Shown: positions 40,666-50,160 of the stretch, in pieces
How positions within the stretch are numbered: position 1 is the first letter of the stretch
Layout: each line of letters begins with the position of its first letter
Notes under the pieces: model-generated
Seen by the model: only the letters and a program-made list of their open reading frames with translations
The model's database searches: none
Told to the model about the DNA's origin: nothing
NCBI GenBank assembly: GCA_035566015.1
Contig: DATMRS010000009.1
Location: forward strand, 124,001-188,000
Length of the DNA: 64,000 nucleotides
Direction: 5' to 3'
From: DATMRS01 sp035566015
GTDB lineage: Bacteria > Pseudomonadota > Alphaproteobacteria > Sphingomonadales > Sphingomonadaceae
Made by a program: the position numbers and the translations under genes

Positions 40666-41259
40666 ATGATTCGTATCCTTGCCCCTTTCGCCCTCCTGAC
40701 CCTCCTGATCTCACCCGCCCCGGCGCACCCCGCGCCGCCCGCCACTGCGCGTGTCCGTCTGCAAACCAGCGAGGGGCCGATCCTCATCGATCTCGACCTG
40801 AAGCGGGCGCCGATCACCGCGGGCAATTTCCTGCGCTATGTCGATCAGAAGCGTTTCGACGGCACCGTCTTCTATCGCGCGGCGCGCACCCGCAACCTGA
40901 AGACGCGCGGCTTCGTCCAGGGCGGCATCCGCCACAGCATCCGCCGATCACTACCGCCCATCGCGCATGAGCCGACGAGCCGGACGGGCATCAAGCATCT
41001 CGACGGCACGATCTCGATGGCGCGCGGCGAGCCCGGCAGCGCGATGGGCGATTTTTTCATCACCGTCGGCCCCGCGCCGGCGATGGACGCGCATCCGGGC
41101 AATCCCGGCTATGCCGCCTTCGGCCATGTCGTCGGCGGCATGGATGTCGTCCGGCATATCCTGGCAGGCAAGACCTATCCCGATCGCGGATCGGGCGGGA
41201 TGAAGGGGCAGATGCTGGTGAAGCCGGTTCAGATCGTCACGGCGCGCCGCGTGAAATAG
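40666..41259 (+). CDS. periplasmic peptidyl-prolyl cis-trans isomerase (cyclophilin type)
   Basis: Cyclophilin-fold PPIase of 197 aa with a signal peptide (MIRILAPFALLTLLISPAPAHP). Domain blocks: VRLQTSEGPILIDLDLKRAPITAGNF, FDGTVFYRAA, GFVQGG, GTISMARGEPGSAMGDFFI, YAAFGHVVGGMDVV. The ATG at 40666 gives the signal peptide directly. Its last 23 bp overlap the 3' end of the convergent membrane glycosyltransferase gene. Confidence 0.92.
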   Translation: MIRILAPFALLTLLISPAPAHPAPPATARVRLQTSEGPILIDLDLKRAPITAGNFLRYVDQKRFDGTVFYRAARTRNLKTRGFVQGGIRHSIRRSLPPIAHEPTSRTGIKHLDGTISMARGEPGSAMGDFFITVGPAPAMDAHPGNPGYAAFGHVVGGMDVVRHILAGKTYPDRGSGGMKGQMLVKPVQIVTARRVK

Positions 41260-42829
41260 ACCCGTCGACAAGATCGCGCCGTCTGAGTCCGATGATATCG
41301 ATCGGCCCACTCTGCCAGCGCGCCACGACGACGCGGCCATGCGACAGCGTGTGGAGCAATACGTCGCCCTTGTCATAGGCATTCGCGCCCAGCCGGTGCA
41401 GCCAGATCGTCGGCACCCCGCGCGCCGCCGGCGACTGCGCGATCGCGTACAGCCGCTCGGCCGGCAGTGAGAAGACCCCCCGGCTTCCCGTCGGGTTCCA
41501 GGCACCGGGGCCGCCGTCGAGCGTCGGCACAGGCGTCGGGATTGCCCGGTCTACGAAGGCCACGCCCTTGTCGCGCATCGCATAATCGAGCGGCAGTGCA
41601 CCCTCGTTGGGATAGGACCATATCTCATCACCCGCGCGATAGTGGCGCTGGAGCCAGGCGACCGTGCCGTACCAGTCTTGCATCGGCGGCGCGGTGGCGA
41701 TGCGATGATCGAAGCGTGCCATCTCGCCCCCAACCAGGAGCAAAGCGAGGAGCGCCGGCAGGCGGAGCGAACCGCTGAGCGTCGCGCCGATCGCGAACAA
41801 CAGCAGCAGCGGCACCGCCACTGGCGTCATCGTTCGCACGATGAACACCGGTGCCTCAATCAACGAGATCAGGATCGACAGCACGACGGGCAGCACGGCG
41901 AGCAGCAACAGCGTGGCGAGCACGCGCCAGCCGTCGCGGCGCCGGAGTAGCGCGATCGCGCCGCATAACGCAAGGAACCCTGCCGCCACCGCCAACGCCC
42001 CCGGCACCGCCCAGAGGAAGAGCAGCCGCTCTGGAAGACGACTGACATCGAAATGCAGCCAGGTCGATCTGATCCAGGTCGGCGCCTGATCGAGCAGGAT
42101 CAACAAAGCGGGCAGGTACAGAATCGCGACGGCAAGGTGCCCGCCGACGAGCCAGAGCCAGTCGGGCTTCGTCAGATCCCGCCGCAGCACCAGTGTGAGC
42201 AGCGCGAGGCCGAGCGCCGCGCCATAGAGCACACCCAGATTGTGCAGCCACAGCATCAGCGCGAGCGTGAGCAGATAGAGGAGGAACGCACCGCGTGCGA
42301 TTCGGCGCGCGCCTGCCGCGACACGGCCGAGCCGGAGAAGCGCGAAAAGCGCGGTTACATAGGTCAGGATCAGCACCGGATAGGGCCGCACCTCGCGCGC
42401 CATATCGACCAGCGGCGGCGACAGCGCGGCGAGTGCGAACGCCGCCAGCATCGATGGCAGCGGCGATGAGTCCGGGCGGAACCAGCGCGCCGCCTCGCGC
42501 CCGGCCAGTGCCGCGATCGGCAGCGTCAGCAGGCCGCAGCTTATGCCCAGCGCACGCGAAGCCACCAGCGAATCGCCGAACAGCAACGTCCACAGTCGAA
42601 GCAGCGAATAATAAAAGGGCGGATGCGTCTCGTAGAGCGGCACCACATGCCACAGGAAATGAAAGCCCTTCGCGGCCGCATAGGCGCTATAGCCCTCATC
42701 GAGCCAGAAGGGATTGCGTGTTGTGCCCGCGATGCGGAACCAGGCGGCAACGGCCAGCAAGATAAGGGCGAGGACGCCATAGGCCACGACCCACCGCCCG
42801 CGCCAGGCCCGAGATGCTGATTGGTTCAC
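41237..42829 (-). CDS. GT39-like membrane glycosyltransferase (GT-C fold)
   Basis: About 530 aa with roughly ten to twelve membrane helices. The first large loop has the acidic GT-C motif (FWLDEGYSAYAAAKG) followed by ETHPPFYYSLLRLW, as in polyprenyl-phosphate sugar transferases of the PMT/ArnT/GT39 kind. The C-terminal ~150 residues form a soluble domain. Start: GTG at 42829 preceded by AGGGCG; the frame is open to 42931. It begins the membrane glycosyltransferase island, divergent from the next gene. Donor and acceptor are unknown. Confidence 0.8.
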   Translation of the reverse strand: MNQSASRAWRGRWVVAYGVLALILLAVAAWFRIAGTTRNPFWLDEGYSAYAAAKGFHFLWHVVPLYETHPPFYYSLLRLWTLLFGDSLVASRALGISCGLLTLPIAALAGREAARWFRPDSSPLPSMLAAFALAALSPPLVDMAREVRPYPVLILTYVTALFALLRLGRVAAGARRIARGAFLLYLLTLALMLWLHNLGVLYGAALGLALLTLVLRRDLTKPDWLWLVGGHLAVAILYLPALLILLDQAPTWIRSTWLHFDVSRLPERLLFLWAVPGALAVAAGFLALCGAIALLRRRDGWRVLATLLLLAVLPVVLSILISLIEAPVFIVRTMTPVAVPLLLLFAIGATLSGSLRLPALLALLLVGGEMARFDHRIATAPPMQDWYGTVAWLQRHYRAGDEIWSYPNEGALPLDYAMRDKGVAFVDRAIPTPVPTLDGGPGAWNPTGSRGVFSLPAERLYAIAQSPAARGVPTIWLHRLGANAYDKGDVLLHTLSHGRVVVARWQSGPIDIIGLRRRDLVDGSISRGAP

Positions 42830-42912
42830 GATCGCGCGCCCTAGAGCAAAAGGAGGGCGGCGGGGAAGGGGGTGGTCTTGCGGAGAAGGCGCGCGCCGGA
42901 ATATTGGCGCCG

Positions 42913-44583
42913 ATGCGCCACCGCCCTGCACCGCCTCCGCTGGAACCCGCCTGGTGGAACGATCCGCGTTATGCCTGGGCGCTCGTCCTGCTGTGCGGCG
43001 CGCCGCTCGTCTGGCCCAGCCTGCCGCCGCTCACCGACGCGCTCGGCCATCTTGCGCGCTATCATGTCGAGCTGGCGATCGATAGCTCGCCCTGGCTCCA
43101 TCGCTATTTCGCGTTCAAATGGGCGCTGATCGGCAATCTCGGCGTCGATCTGCTCGTCGTGCCGCTGGCGCCAATTTTCGGGCTGCAACTGGTGGTTAAG
43201 CTGATCGCGCTCACCATTCCGGTACTGACGGCGACGGGGCTGCTGCTGATCGCACGCGAGGTGTACGGGCGCGTACCGCCCACCTTCGCCTTCGCGCTGC
43301 CGCTGACCTACGGCTTCCCCTTCCAGTTCGGCTTTCTCAATCACTGCCTGTCGATGGCCTTCGCGCTACTCGCCTTCGCGCTGTGGCTACGGCTAGCGCG
43401 CGCACGTCGATTCGGCTGGCGCGCCCTGCTGTTCGTGCCGCTCGGCGGGCTGATCTGGCTGACGCATGCCTTCGGCTGGGCGGTGCTCTGTCTGCTCTGT
43501 TTCGCGGCCGAGCTGGTGCGCGACCGGGGCGAAGCACACACGCGCCTTCATGCGCTGTGGCGGGCGGGCCTGTCTGTCCTTCCGCTCGCGCCGCCCTTCC
43601 TGCTCATGCTGCTGTGGCGGAGCGGGCATGTGCGCGGATCGACCGGCGACTGGTTCGATTTCCCCGCAAAGCACCTCTGGCTGATCGAGGCGCTGCGTGA
43701 TCGCTGGAAGGCGTTCGACGTCTTCAGCATCAATCTGCTGTGCGCCATCATCCTGTTCGGGCTGCTCAATCTGCTGCGCTCGCGCAGCCCTTGGATCGAA
43801 GCCGGCCTTGCGCGCTTGTCGCGCCACCTGCCCGAATGGCGCCTCGATTTCGAAAGGTTGCTGGGCGTCGCCACCCTGTTTCTCGTCATCGCCTATATCA
43901 TGCTGCCACGTATCCTGCTGGGATCGGCCTATGCCGACATGCGGCTGACCCCTTATGCGCTCGCCATCGGCCTGATCGCGCTTTCGCCGCCGCGCGACAG
44001 CCGTCGTTTCGCCAGCGTCCTCGCGGTCGCCGGCCTCATCTTCTTCGTCGCGCGGATCGGAACGAACACCTGGAACTTCATAGGCTATGACCGCGCCTAT
44101 ACCCGCCAGTTACGCGCGATCGACCATATCGCGCCCGGATCGCGCGTGCTGGTGCTCGTCAACCTGCAATGCAATCGCCATTGGCCGCGATCGCGGATGG
44201 ATCATCTTGGCAGTCAGGCGATCGTCCGCAAGGACGCCTTCGTCAACGGCCAGTGGGTGATGCCGGGCGCACAGCTCCTCAGCGTCACCTATGCCGCCGC
44301 CGGTCGCTTCGCGACCGATCCGACACAATTGCTGCGCCCCGAGGAGTGTCGCGCCCATAACGAGCCGACCCTAGCCGACACGCTCGCCCATTTCCCGCGC
44401 GACGCGTTCGATTATTTCTGGCTGATCGACATGCCGCCCGAACGCTGGGTCCACGATCCCGGCCTGATGCCGATCTGGCATGGGAAACGCGGCATCCTCT
44501 ACCGCGTCCTCCATCCTCAGCCCGCCTCGGCGACGATCCCCAGCGACACGCCGAAGGGCAACGAACCGCGCCCCACCCAATAG
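42913..44583 (+). CDS. multi-span membrane protein, possible GT-C glycosyltransferase
   Basis: Integral membrane protein of 556 aa with about ten helices. After the first helix comes a loop with LTDALGHLARYHVELAID, an Asp-containing first loop like those of GT-C enzymes, and the C-terminal ~130 residues are soluble. I do not recognise a named family. Context (GT39-like, GtrA, GtrB neighbours) suggests a role in surface-sugar transfer. Its last 67 bp overlap the 3' end of the methyltransferase gene on the other strand. Confidence 0.75.
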   Translation: MRHRPAPPPLEPAWWNDPRYAWALVLLCGAPLVWPSLPPLTDALGHLARYHVELAIDSSPWLHRYFAFKWALIGNLGVDLLVVPLAPIFGLQLVVKLIALTIPVLTATGLLLIAREVYGRVPPTFAFALPLTYGFPFQFGFLNHCLSMAFALLAFALWLRLARARRFGWRALLFVPLGGLIWLTHAFGWAVLCLLCFAAELVRDRGEAHTRLHALWRAGLSVLPLAPPFLLMLLWRSGHVRGSTGDWFDFPAKHLWLIEALRDRWKAFDVFSINLLCAIILFGLLNLLRSRSPWIEAGLARLSRHLPEWRLDFERLLGVATLFLVIAYIMLPRILLGSAYADMRLTPYALAIGLIALSPPRDSRRFASVLAVAGLIFFVARIGTNTWNFIGYDRAYTRQLRAIDHIAPGSRVLVLVNLQCNRHWPRSRMDHLGSQAIVRKDAFVNGQWVMPGAQLLSVTYAAAGRFATDPTQLLRPEECRAHNEPTLADTLAHFPRDAFDYFWLIDMPPERWVHDPGLMPIWHGKRGILYRVLHPQPASATIPSDTPKGNEPRPTQ

Positions 44584-45245
44584 CGTTCGGATGCGAACAG
44601 CCCGCGCAATAGCGCATTGACCGGCCGGGACGGCATCGCATCGTCGCCGCTCTCATGCCCCGTCAGCCGCCCGATCGCGCGCGCGGCAACGATCGGCGGG
44701 AAGAGCAATGTGTTGAAATGGGTAAGGTGTCGCACGCGAAAGCCGGTGCCTTCGAAAACCGCGCGCAGGCTTTTCGCGGTATAACGGCGCTGATGGTGAT
44801 GGGCGATGTCATGTGCGCTCCACAGCCACGGCATCGCAGGCACCGTCACCAGCATCCGCCCGCACGGCGCAAGCTTCGGCCGAAGCGCCGCCAGCGCCTC
44901 GCGATCGCCGGGGATATGTTCCAGCACGTCGAGCATGGCGATCAGATTATAGGCGCCGTCGTCGAGCGCGACGCCATCGGGCAGCAGCCCGCCCTTGACC
45001 GCAATGCCGCTGCGCTTCGCCGCCAGTGCGCGCGCGGGATCGTCGGGCTCGACCGCGTCAACCGTGCCATATCGCTGGAGCAACGCGAGGTTCGATCCCG
45101 TGCCGCAACCCATTTCCAGAATTCGTGCGCCGGTAGGCAGGTCGGCCTGCTTCTCGATCAGGGTTGCGATGATCCGTCGCCGCGCGACGAACCACCAATG
45201 GTCCTGATCGATCTCGGCCATGCGGTCATACGTAGCGCGTTCCAT
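44517..45245 (-). CDS. class I SAM-dependent methyltransferase
   Basis: 242-aa methyltransferase with the SAM-binding motif I ARILEMGCGTGSNLALL, then VDAVEPDD and LIAMLDVLEHIPGDREAL, a layout close to the UbiE/COQ5-like or sugar/lipid methyltransferases of glycan loci. The ATG at 45245 shares one base with the gtrB stop (TGATG), so the two are coupled. The substrate is probably a glycan or polyprenyl-linked intermediate, by context only. Confidence 0.88.
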   Translation of the reverse strand: MERATYDRMAEIDQDHWWFVARRRIIATLIEKQADLPTGARILEMGCGTGSNLALLQRYGTVDAVEPDDPARALAAKRSGIAVKGGLLPDGVALDDGAYNLIAMLDVLEHIPGDREALAALRPKLAPCGRMLVTVPAMPWLWSAHDIAHHHQRRYTAKSLRAVFEGTGFRVRHLTHFNTLLFPPIVAARAIGRLTGHESGDDAMPSRPVNALLRGLFASERYWVGRGSLPFGVSLGIVAEAG

Positions 45246-46204
45246 CAATCGCCCCCGATCCGTTCGCGCACGACATAGATCGGCCGTCGCTTCACCTCGA
45301 CGAGGATGCGTCCGACATATTCGCCCAATATGCCGAGCGAGAGGAGCTGTACCCCGCCGATGAACAGGGTCGCCACCATCAGCGAAGGATAGCCCGCCAC
45401 GTCGCCACCGTGGATCAGCGTGCGCGCGATCAAAAAAAGCGCGTAGAGCAAGGCGACAAGGGCGATCCCGCCGCCGATATAGGACCAGACGCGCAGCGGC
45501 ACGGTCGAGGCCGAGGTGATGCCGTCGATCGCAAGCGTCCACAATTTCCAATAATTGAACTTGGTCTGGCCCGTCGTCCGCTCGACCCGGTCATATTCTA
45601 CCGCCGCCTGCCGGAATCCCGACCAGGCGAACAGTCCCTTCATGAAGCGGTTCCGCTCGGGCATCAGCCGGATCACCTCGACCACCTTGCGATCGAGCAG
45701 GCGGAAGTCGCCTGCATGTTCGGGTATCTTGTCCGACGACAGCCAATTGTGCGCGCGATAATAGAAATCGGCGGTGAGGCGCTTGGGAAAGGAGTCGCTC
45801 GCCCGGTTGCGGCGAACGCCGTAGACGACCTCATAGCCCTCGCGCCATTTGTCGATCATCTGCCCGATCACCTCGGGCGGGTCCTGCAGATCGACGTCGA
45901 TCGGGATGACGGCGTCGCCCCGCGCATTATCCAGCCCGGCCGAAAGCGCGGCTTCCTTGCCGAAATTGCGCGAGAGGGAGAGGCCGCGCACGCGCTTGTC
46001 GGCGCGCCAGGCGGCATGGATGGCGGCCAGCGTCGCGTCGCGGCTGCCGTCGTCGATGAACAGCATCTCCCAGCGGATCGGTGCACCGGTTGGATCATGC
46101 AGGCCGTCGAGCACCGCGCCGACGCGCGCGACGAAGGGTCCGATCCCGGACTCCTCGTCCTTGACCGGCACGATCATCGAAAGCGTCGGCGGCACCTCGC
46201 TCAT
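45245..46204 (-). CDS. GtrB-like polyprenyl-phosphate glycosyltransferase (GT2)
   Basis: GT-A glycosyltransferase of 319 aa that would load a sugar onto undecaprenyl phosphate. It has SMIVPVKDEESGI, FIDDGSRDATLAAI, LSLSRNFGKEAALSAGLDNARGD with VDLQDPPEVI, and the C-terminal two membrane helices (IGGGIALVALLYALFLIA and LMVATLFIGGVQLLSLGILG). AGGA lies seven bases before the ATG at 46204; 46210 is also possible. It is followed by the methyltransferase and preceded by gtrA. Confidence 0.92.
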   Translation of the reverse strand: MSEVPPTLSMIVPVKDEESGIGPFVARVGAVLDGLHDPTGAPIRWEMLFIDDGSRDATLAAIHAAWRADKRVRGLSLSRNFGKEAALSAGLDNARGDAVIPIDVDLQDPPEVIGQMIDKWREGYEVVYGVRRNRASDSFPKRLTADFYYRAHNWLSSDKIPEHAGDFRLLDRKVVEVIRLMPERNRFMKGLFAWSGFRQAAVEYDRVERTTGQTKFNYWKLWTLAIDGITSASTVPLRVWSYIGGGIALVALLYALFLIARTLIHGGDVAGYPSLMVATLFIGGVQLLSLGILGEYVGRILVEVKRRPIYVVRERIGGD

Positions 46205-46248
46205 CGCCATGTCCTATCGCATCGCGCGGCCACGCGGCAATCGCGGGC

Positions 46249-46659
46249 TCATTCGAAGACCCACCGGCGGTTGAGCCAAAAGACCAGAAGCGGCGTCACG
46301 CACAACGTGAAGGGTATCGGCCACCAGGTCGGCCCGCCGAGATAGCGGACGAACAGCCACACCCACAGGCTGTTGAGCGCGAGGCTGACAAGCGAGACGA
46401 GGACGAAGCGTCCGCCGGTGCGCATCGGATTGTCGCGCCGGCCGTGGCCGCGAAAGCTCCAGCGGCTGTGCACGACATAGCCGACAAGCACCGCCGCCAC
46501 ATAGCCGATCACCATTGCAAGGTTGGGATCGACACCCAGGAAGGTCGCGCCGATCCAGTAGATCGCAATATTGACGACGCTCGCAAAGCCGCCGGTGATG
46601 CCGTAGCGGAAAAGCTGGCCGGCCAGCTCGCGATGCGGCGCTATCCATTTCGCCAACAT
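46249..46659 (-). CDS. GtrA-family membrane protein (putative lipid-linked sugar flippase)
   Basis: 136-aa protein with four membrane helices and the GtrA pattern: LFRYGITGGFASVVNIAIYW, VAAVLVGYVVHSRWSF, and the C-terminal LVFWLNRRWVFE. GtrA proteins are thought to flip polyprenyl-phosphate sugars made by GtrB, its neighbour here 44 bp downstream. ATG at 46659 has GGGGGA at good spacing. Confidence 0.9.
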   Translation of the reverse strand: MLAKWIAPHRELAGQLFRYGITGGFASVVNIAIYWIGATFLGVDPNLAMVIGYVAAVLVGYVVHSRWSFRGHGRRDNPMRTGGRFVLVSLVSLALNSLWVWLFVRYLGGPTWWPIPFTLCVTPLLVFWLNRRWVFE

Positions 46660-46728
46660 TACGAATCCCCCGACTCGGCCGTGCATGCTTGCCCTTTGCG
46701 CCGCAGCAACTAATGGCCGATGACGACC

Positions 46729-48534
46729 ATGCCTAGTACCCACCCTGCAGATGCCGGAACCGATCCGATCGCGGAGGCCGTGCCGCGTCGCTGGTTCTGC
46801 CTGACGATGCTGTTCTGGCTGGTCACGTCGCTGGCGCTGATCGGCTGGAAATGGGGATCGATCCACTGGTTCGCGCTGGGCGACACCGACGACAATATGC
46901 GCATGAGCCAGGTGCGCGCTCTGCTCGCGGGGCAGGGCTGGTTCGATCTTCGCCAGCACAAGCTCGATCCGCTGTTCGGCGGCGCCAATATCCATTGGTC
47001 GCGGATCGTCGACCTGCCGATCGCGGGACTGATCCTCGCGCTCAAGCCCGTGCTCGGCGGAGCGCTGGCCGAAAAATGGGCGGCGGGAATCGCGCCGCTG
47101 ATCCCGTTTGGCGTCGCACTCTGGGCCGGCGCGCTCGCGACACGGCGGCTGGTGGCGCCGGCGGCATTCGCGCTCGCCTCAGCCATCCTGCTCTGCGCGC
47201 CGAATACCATGGGTATGTGGATGCCGCTCCGCATCGATCATCATGGCTGGCAGCTCGCGTTGCTCATGCTCGCGGTTGCGGCCATTGCCGATCGGAATCG
47301 CGTGCGCGGCGGCTGGGTGTTGGGGGTGAGCAGCGCGATATCGATCGCGATCGGGCTCGAAATGCTGCCCTATATCGCACTTCTCGGTGGGCTCACCGCC
47401 TTATGGTGGGTGTGGGACCGGGCCGAGGCGCCCCGGCTCGGCGCCTATGGCGCCTCACTCGCGGCGGGCTGCGCGCTCGGTTATGCGGGCTTCGCCTCGT
47501 GGGACAACCGGCTGCCCGTCTGCGATGCGCTCTCGCCCGTCTGGCTGTCCGCCGCTTTATTCGGCGGAGGGCTGATGGTGGCGCTCGCCTTCCTCCGCGC
47601 GGAGGATCGGCGCGTCCGTCTCGGCTGTGCCGTGGTCGCCGCGCTGCTGGTGGCGGGCGGCTTCGCGCTGGCCTGGCCGCAATGCCTTGCCCGGCCCGAG
47701 CATGTCTCGCCCGAACTCTATCAGCTCTGGCTCAAGAATGTGCGCGAGGCAAAGCCGATCTACGCGCAGAGCTGGCGTGTCGCGGTGCCGATGACGGCGC
47801 TGCCGGTCGTCGGCGTCGTCGGCAGCCTGTATGCGCTGCGCCGCGCGTGGGGGACCGACCGGGCCGCGCCGTGGGGCATGGCGGCGCTGTTGACGATCGC
47901 GGCGTTCGGCCTGCTGCTCTGGCAAACGCGCGCTGCGCCCGCCGCACAGATGCTTGCCGTTCCCGGCGCGACCGCGCTTGGCTGGGGGCTGATGCGCTGG
48001 CTGTTGGGGCGGCGCCGGGCGCTGGTGCGCGTGGCCGGCGCGGCGACCACCTTCCTGCTCGTCTCGGGTCTGATCGTCAGCCTTGCCGTCAAGGAGATAC
48101 CCGCGCCCAAGCCGAGCGCCTATCGCAAGGCGGTGCGCCAGGCGAACGCGAAATGCCCGACACTGCCGGCGCTGCGCCCGATCGCCGGGCTGCCTGCGAC
48201 GACGATCCTTACCTTCGTCGATCTGGGCCCGCGCCTCATCACCGTGACGCATCACAGCGCGATCGGCGGCCCCTACCACCGCAATGGCGCGGCGATCATC
48301 GACATCCATCACGCTTTCCGCAGCGCCGATCCCGAAGTCGCCCACCAGGTGATGCGCCGTCACGGCGCGACGCTACTGCTGATCTGCCCCGGCATGTCCG
48401 AATCGACGATCTATGCGTCAGAAGCGAAAAAGGGCTTCTATACGCAGCTCGATCATGGCCATGTACCCGGCTGGCTGGTGCCCGTGCCATTGCCCAAGGG
48501 TTCGCCGTACAAGCTCTGGCGCAGGATCGGCTGA
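46729..48534 (+). CDS. large multi-span membrane protein, possible GT-C (STT3/GT39-like) glycosyltransferase
   Basis: About 601 aa with ten or more membrane helices. The loop after helix 1 carries LGDTDDNMRMSQVRALLAGQ and FGGANIHWSRIVDLP, the type of acidic DxD-containing first loop used for catalysis in GT-C enzymes. The C-terminal ~150 residues are periplasmic-like. ATG at 46729; another at 46720 is three codons earlier. It is divergent from gtrA. No firm family name; role inferred from motif and neighbours. Confidence 0.78.
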   Translation: MPSTHPADAGTDPIAEAVPRRWFCLTMLFWLVTSLALIGWKWGSIHWFALGDTDDNMRMSQVRALLAGQGWFDLRQHKLDPLFGGANIHWSRIVDLPIAGLILALKPVLGGALAEKWAAGIAPLIPFGVALWAGALATRRLVAPAAFALASAILLCAPNTMGMWMPLRIDHHGWQLALLMLAVAAIADRNRVRGGWVLGVSSAISIAIGLEMLPYIALLGGLTALWWVWDRAEAPRLGAYGASLAAGCALGYAGFASWDNRLPVCDALSPVWLSAALFGGGLMVALAFLRAEDRRVRLGCAVVAALLVAGGFALAWPQCLARPEHVSPELYQLWLKNVREAKPIYAQSWRVAVPMTALPVVGVVGSLYALRRAWGTDRAAPWGMAALLTIAAFGLLLWQTRAAPAAQMLAVPGATALGWGLMRWLLGRRRALVRVAGAATTFLLVSGLIVSLAVKEIPAPKPSAYRKAVRQANAKCPTLPALRPIAGLPATTILTFVDLGPRLITVTHHSAIGGPYHRNGAAIIDIHHAFRSADPEVAHQVMRRHGATLLLICPGMSESTIYASEAKKGFYTQLDHGHVPGWLVPVPLPKGSPYKLWRRIG

Positions 48535-48602
48535 CGGCGGGGCTTGGCACGGGCACGATCGAGCCCACATAAGGGCCTGCTACGACGACAAGGGAGTGAT
48601 CG

Positions 48603-49514
48603 GTGGCGACATTGGGATTGAGTGCGGCCGACCGCGAGGCGATCGAGGCGTTCAAGCGCGAGGTGATCGAACCGTCGATGGAGTCGCTCATCATCCTCGA
48701 TTTCTGGGCCGAATGGTGCGGGCCATGCAAGGCGCTGGGCCCGGCGCTCGAAAAGGTCGCGGCCGACTATGCCGACAAGGGCGTGAAGCTCGTCAAGATC
48801 GACGTCGACGCCAACAAGATGATCGCCGCCCAGTTTCGCGTGCAATCGATCCCCACCGTCTACGCGCTGTTCCAGGGACAGCTCGTCGCCGATCTGACGC
48901 CCGCGCGCAGCGAGAGCCAGCTCAAGGCCGCGCTCGACCAGATATTGAAGAAGGTTCCCGTGAAGGGCGACGATGCGCGCCGCGCGGAGGATCTCGCCCC
49001 GCTGATCGCGATGGGCGAGGAGACGCTGGAGCAGGGCGACGCCGAACGCGCGCTCTCGATCTTCACCCAGATCATGGATATGGCGCCCGACGATCCGGCG
49101 GTAATCGGCGGGCAGGCGCGCGCGCTCGTGCAGCTCGGTCGCGCTGACGAAGCTGAGGCGCTGCTGGACGGCGTGCCTGAAGACAAAGCGGGCGACCCCG
49201 CGATCGCCCGCGCCCGCGCCGCGATCAGCCTCGCCCGCGAAGCGAGGCCGGCGGCCGATCTTTCGGGGCTGGAAGGGCGGGTCGCGGCACATCCCGACGA
49301 TCTCGATGCGCGGTTCGAGCTGGCGGGCGCCGAGATGGCGGCGGGACGGCGCGACGCTGCCGCCGATCAGCTTCTGGCGATCATCGAGCGCGATCGTGAC
49401 TGGAATGAGGGTGCGGCCCGCGCGCAGCTCCTCAAGCTGTTCGAGGTGGTCGGCATTTCCGATCCCTGGGTGAGCGCGCAGCGTCGGCGACTCTCCGCGA
49501 TTCTCTTCACCTGA
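48603..49514 (+). CDS. thioredoxin-TPR co-chaperone (CnoX-like)
   Basis: 303-aa cytosolic protein: an N-terminal thioredoxin domain (IILDFWAEWCGPCKALGPAL with an intact CGPC, then IDVDANKMIAAQFRVQSIPT) followed by TPR-like helical repeats from about residue 130. The E. coli homologue CnoX (YbbN) links oxidative stress protection to DnaK and GroEL, but that protein lacks the CGPC redox pair. GTG at 48603 has GGGAG upstream. It leads the operon with the Lon-N and Trm112 genes. Confidence 0.9.
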   Translation: MATLGLSAADREAIEAFKREVIEPSMESLIILDFWAEWCGPCKALGPALEKVAADYADKGVKLVKIDVDANKMIAAQFRVQSIPTVYALFQGQLVADLTPARSESQLKAALDQILKKVPVKGDDARRAEDLAPLIAMGEETLEQGDAERALSIFTQIMDMAPDDPAVIGGQARALVQLGRADEAEALLDGVPEDKAGDPAIARARAAISLAREARPAADLSGLEGRVAAHPDDLDARFELAGAEMAAGRRDAAADQLLAIIERDRDWNEGAARAQLLKLFEVVGISDPWVSAQRRRLSAILFT

Positions 49515-49524
49515 TCGGGCGTTG

Positions 49525-50160
49525 ATGGAGCGTTCGATCACACGCCTGTCGATCTTCCCGCTTGCCGGCGCGCTGCTCTTTCCGCGATCGCAATTGCCGC
49601 TCCACATTTTCGAACCACGTTATCGTGCGCTCGTCACCGACGCACTCGCGCGTGACCGACGGATCGCGATGATCCAGCCGCGCACCCCCGAGCGCGGTGG
49701 CGAGAAAGTCGCTCTGTTCGACGTTGGCTGCGTCGGCCGGATCGCCGATGTCGAAGCACTGCCCGACGGCCGCTTCAACATCGTCCTCGAAGGGCTGGCG
49801 CGTTTCCGGCTCCTCCGCGAACTCGATGTCGCAACACTCTTTCGGCAGGTCGAAGCGACGCTGGCGGGTTTCGACGATGGCGAGCAGGGCGCGCTCGAAA
49901 TGATCCGCCGTGCCGAGTTGGAACGCGAATCGCGCAAATTCGCAGAGGCGCGCGGCTATATGGTCGATTGGGACGCGGTGGGCCGGCTCGACGACGAGGC
50001 GCTGGTCAATGGTATCGCCCAGATCGCGCCTTTCGACGCGGCGTCGAAGCAGGCGCTGCTCGAAAGCCCCACCGTTTCGACGCGCGCCGAATTGCTCGTT
50101 CAGTTCCTGCAATTCTTCCGCCTGCGTGACGAGGATGACGACCGGGGCACGCTGCAATGA
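49525..50160 (+). CDS. Lon N-terminal-domain (LON substrate-binding) protein
   Basis: 211-aa protein consisting of a Lon N-domain only (LSIFPLAGALLFPRSQLPLHIFEPRYRALV, then RIADVEALPDGRFNIVLEGLARFR), without ATPase or protease parts. Such stand-alone proteins are widespread; the function is not established and could be substrate recruitment. It starts 11 bp after the thioredoxin gene and its stop overlaps the Trm112 start (ATGA). Confidence 0.88.
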   Translation: MERSITRLSIFPLAGALLFPRSQLPLHIFEPRYRALVTDALARDRRIAMIQPRTPERGGEKVALFDVGCVGRIADVEALPDGRFNIVLEGLARFRLLRELDVATLFRQVEATLAGFDDGEQGALEMIRRAELERESRKFAEARGYMVDWDAVGRLDDEALVNGIAQIAPFDAASKQALLESPTVSTRAELLVQFLQFFRLRDEDDDRGTLQ

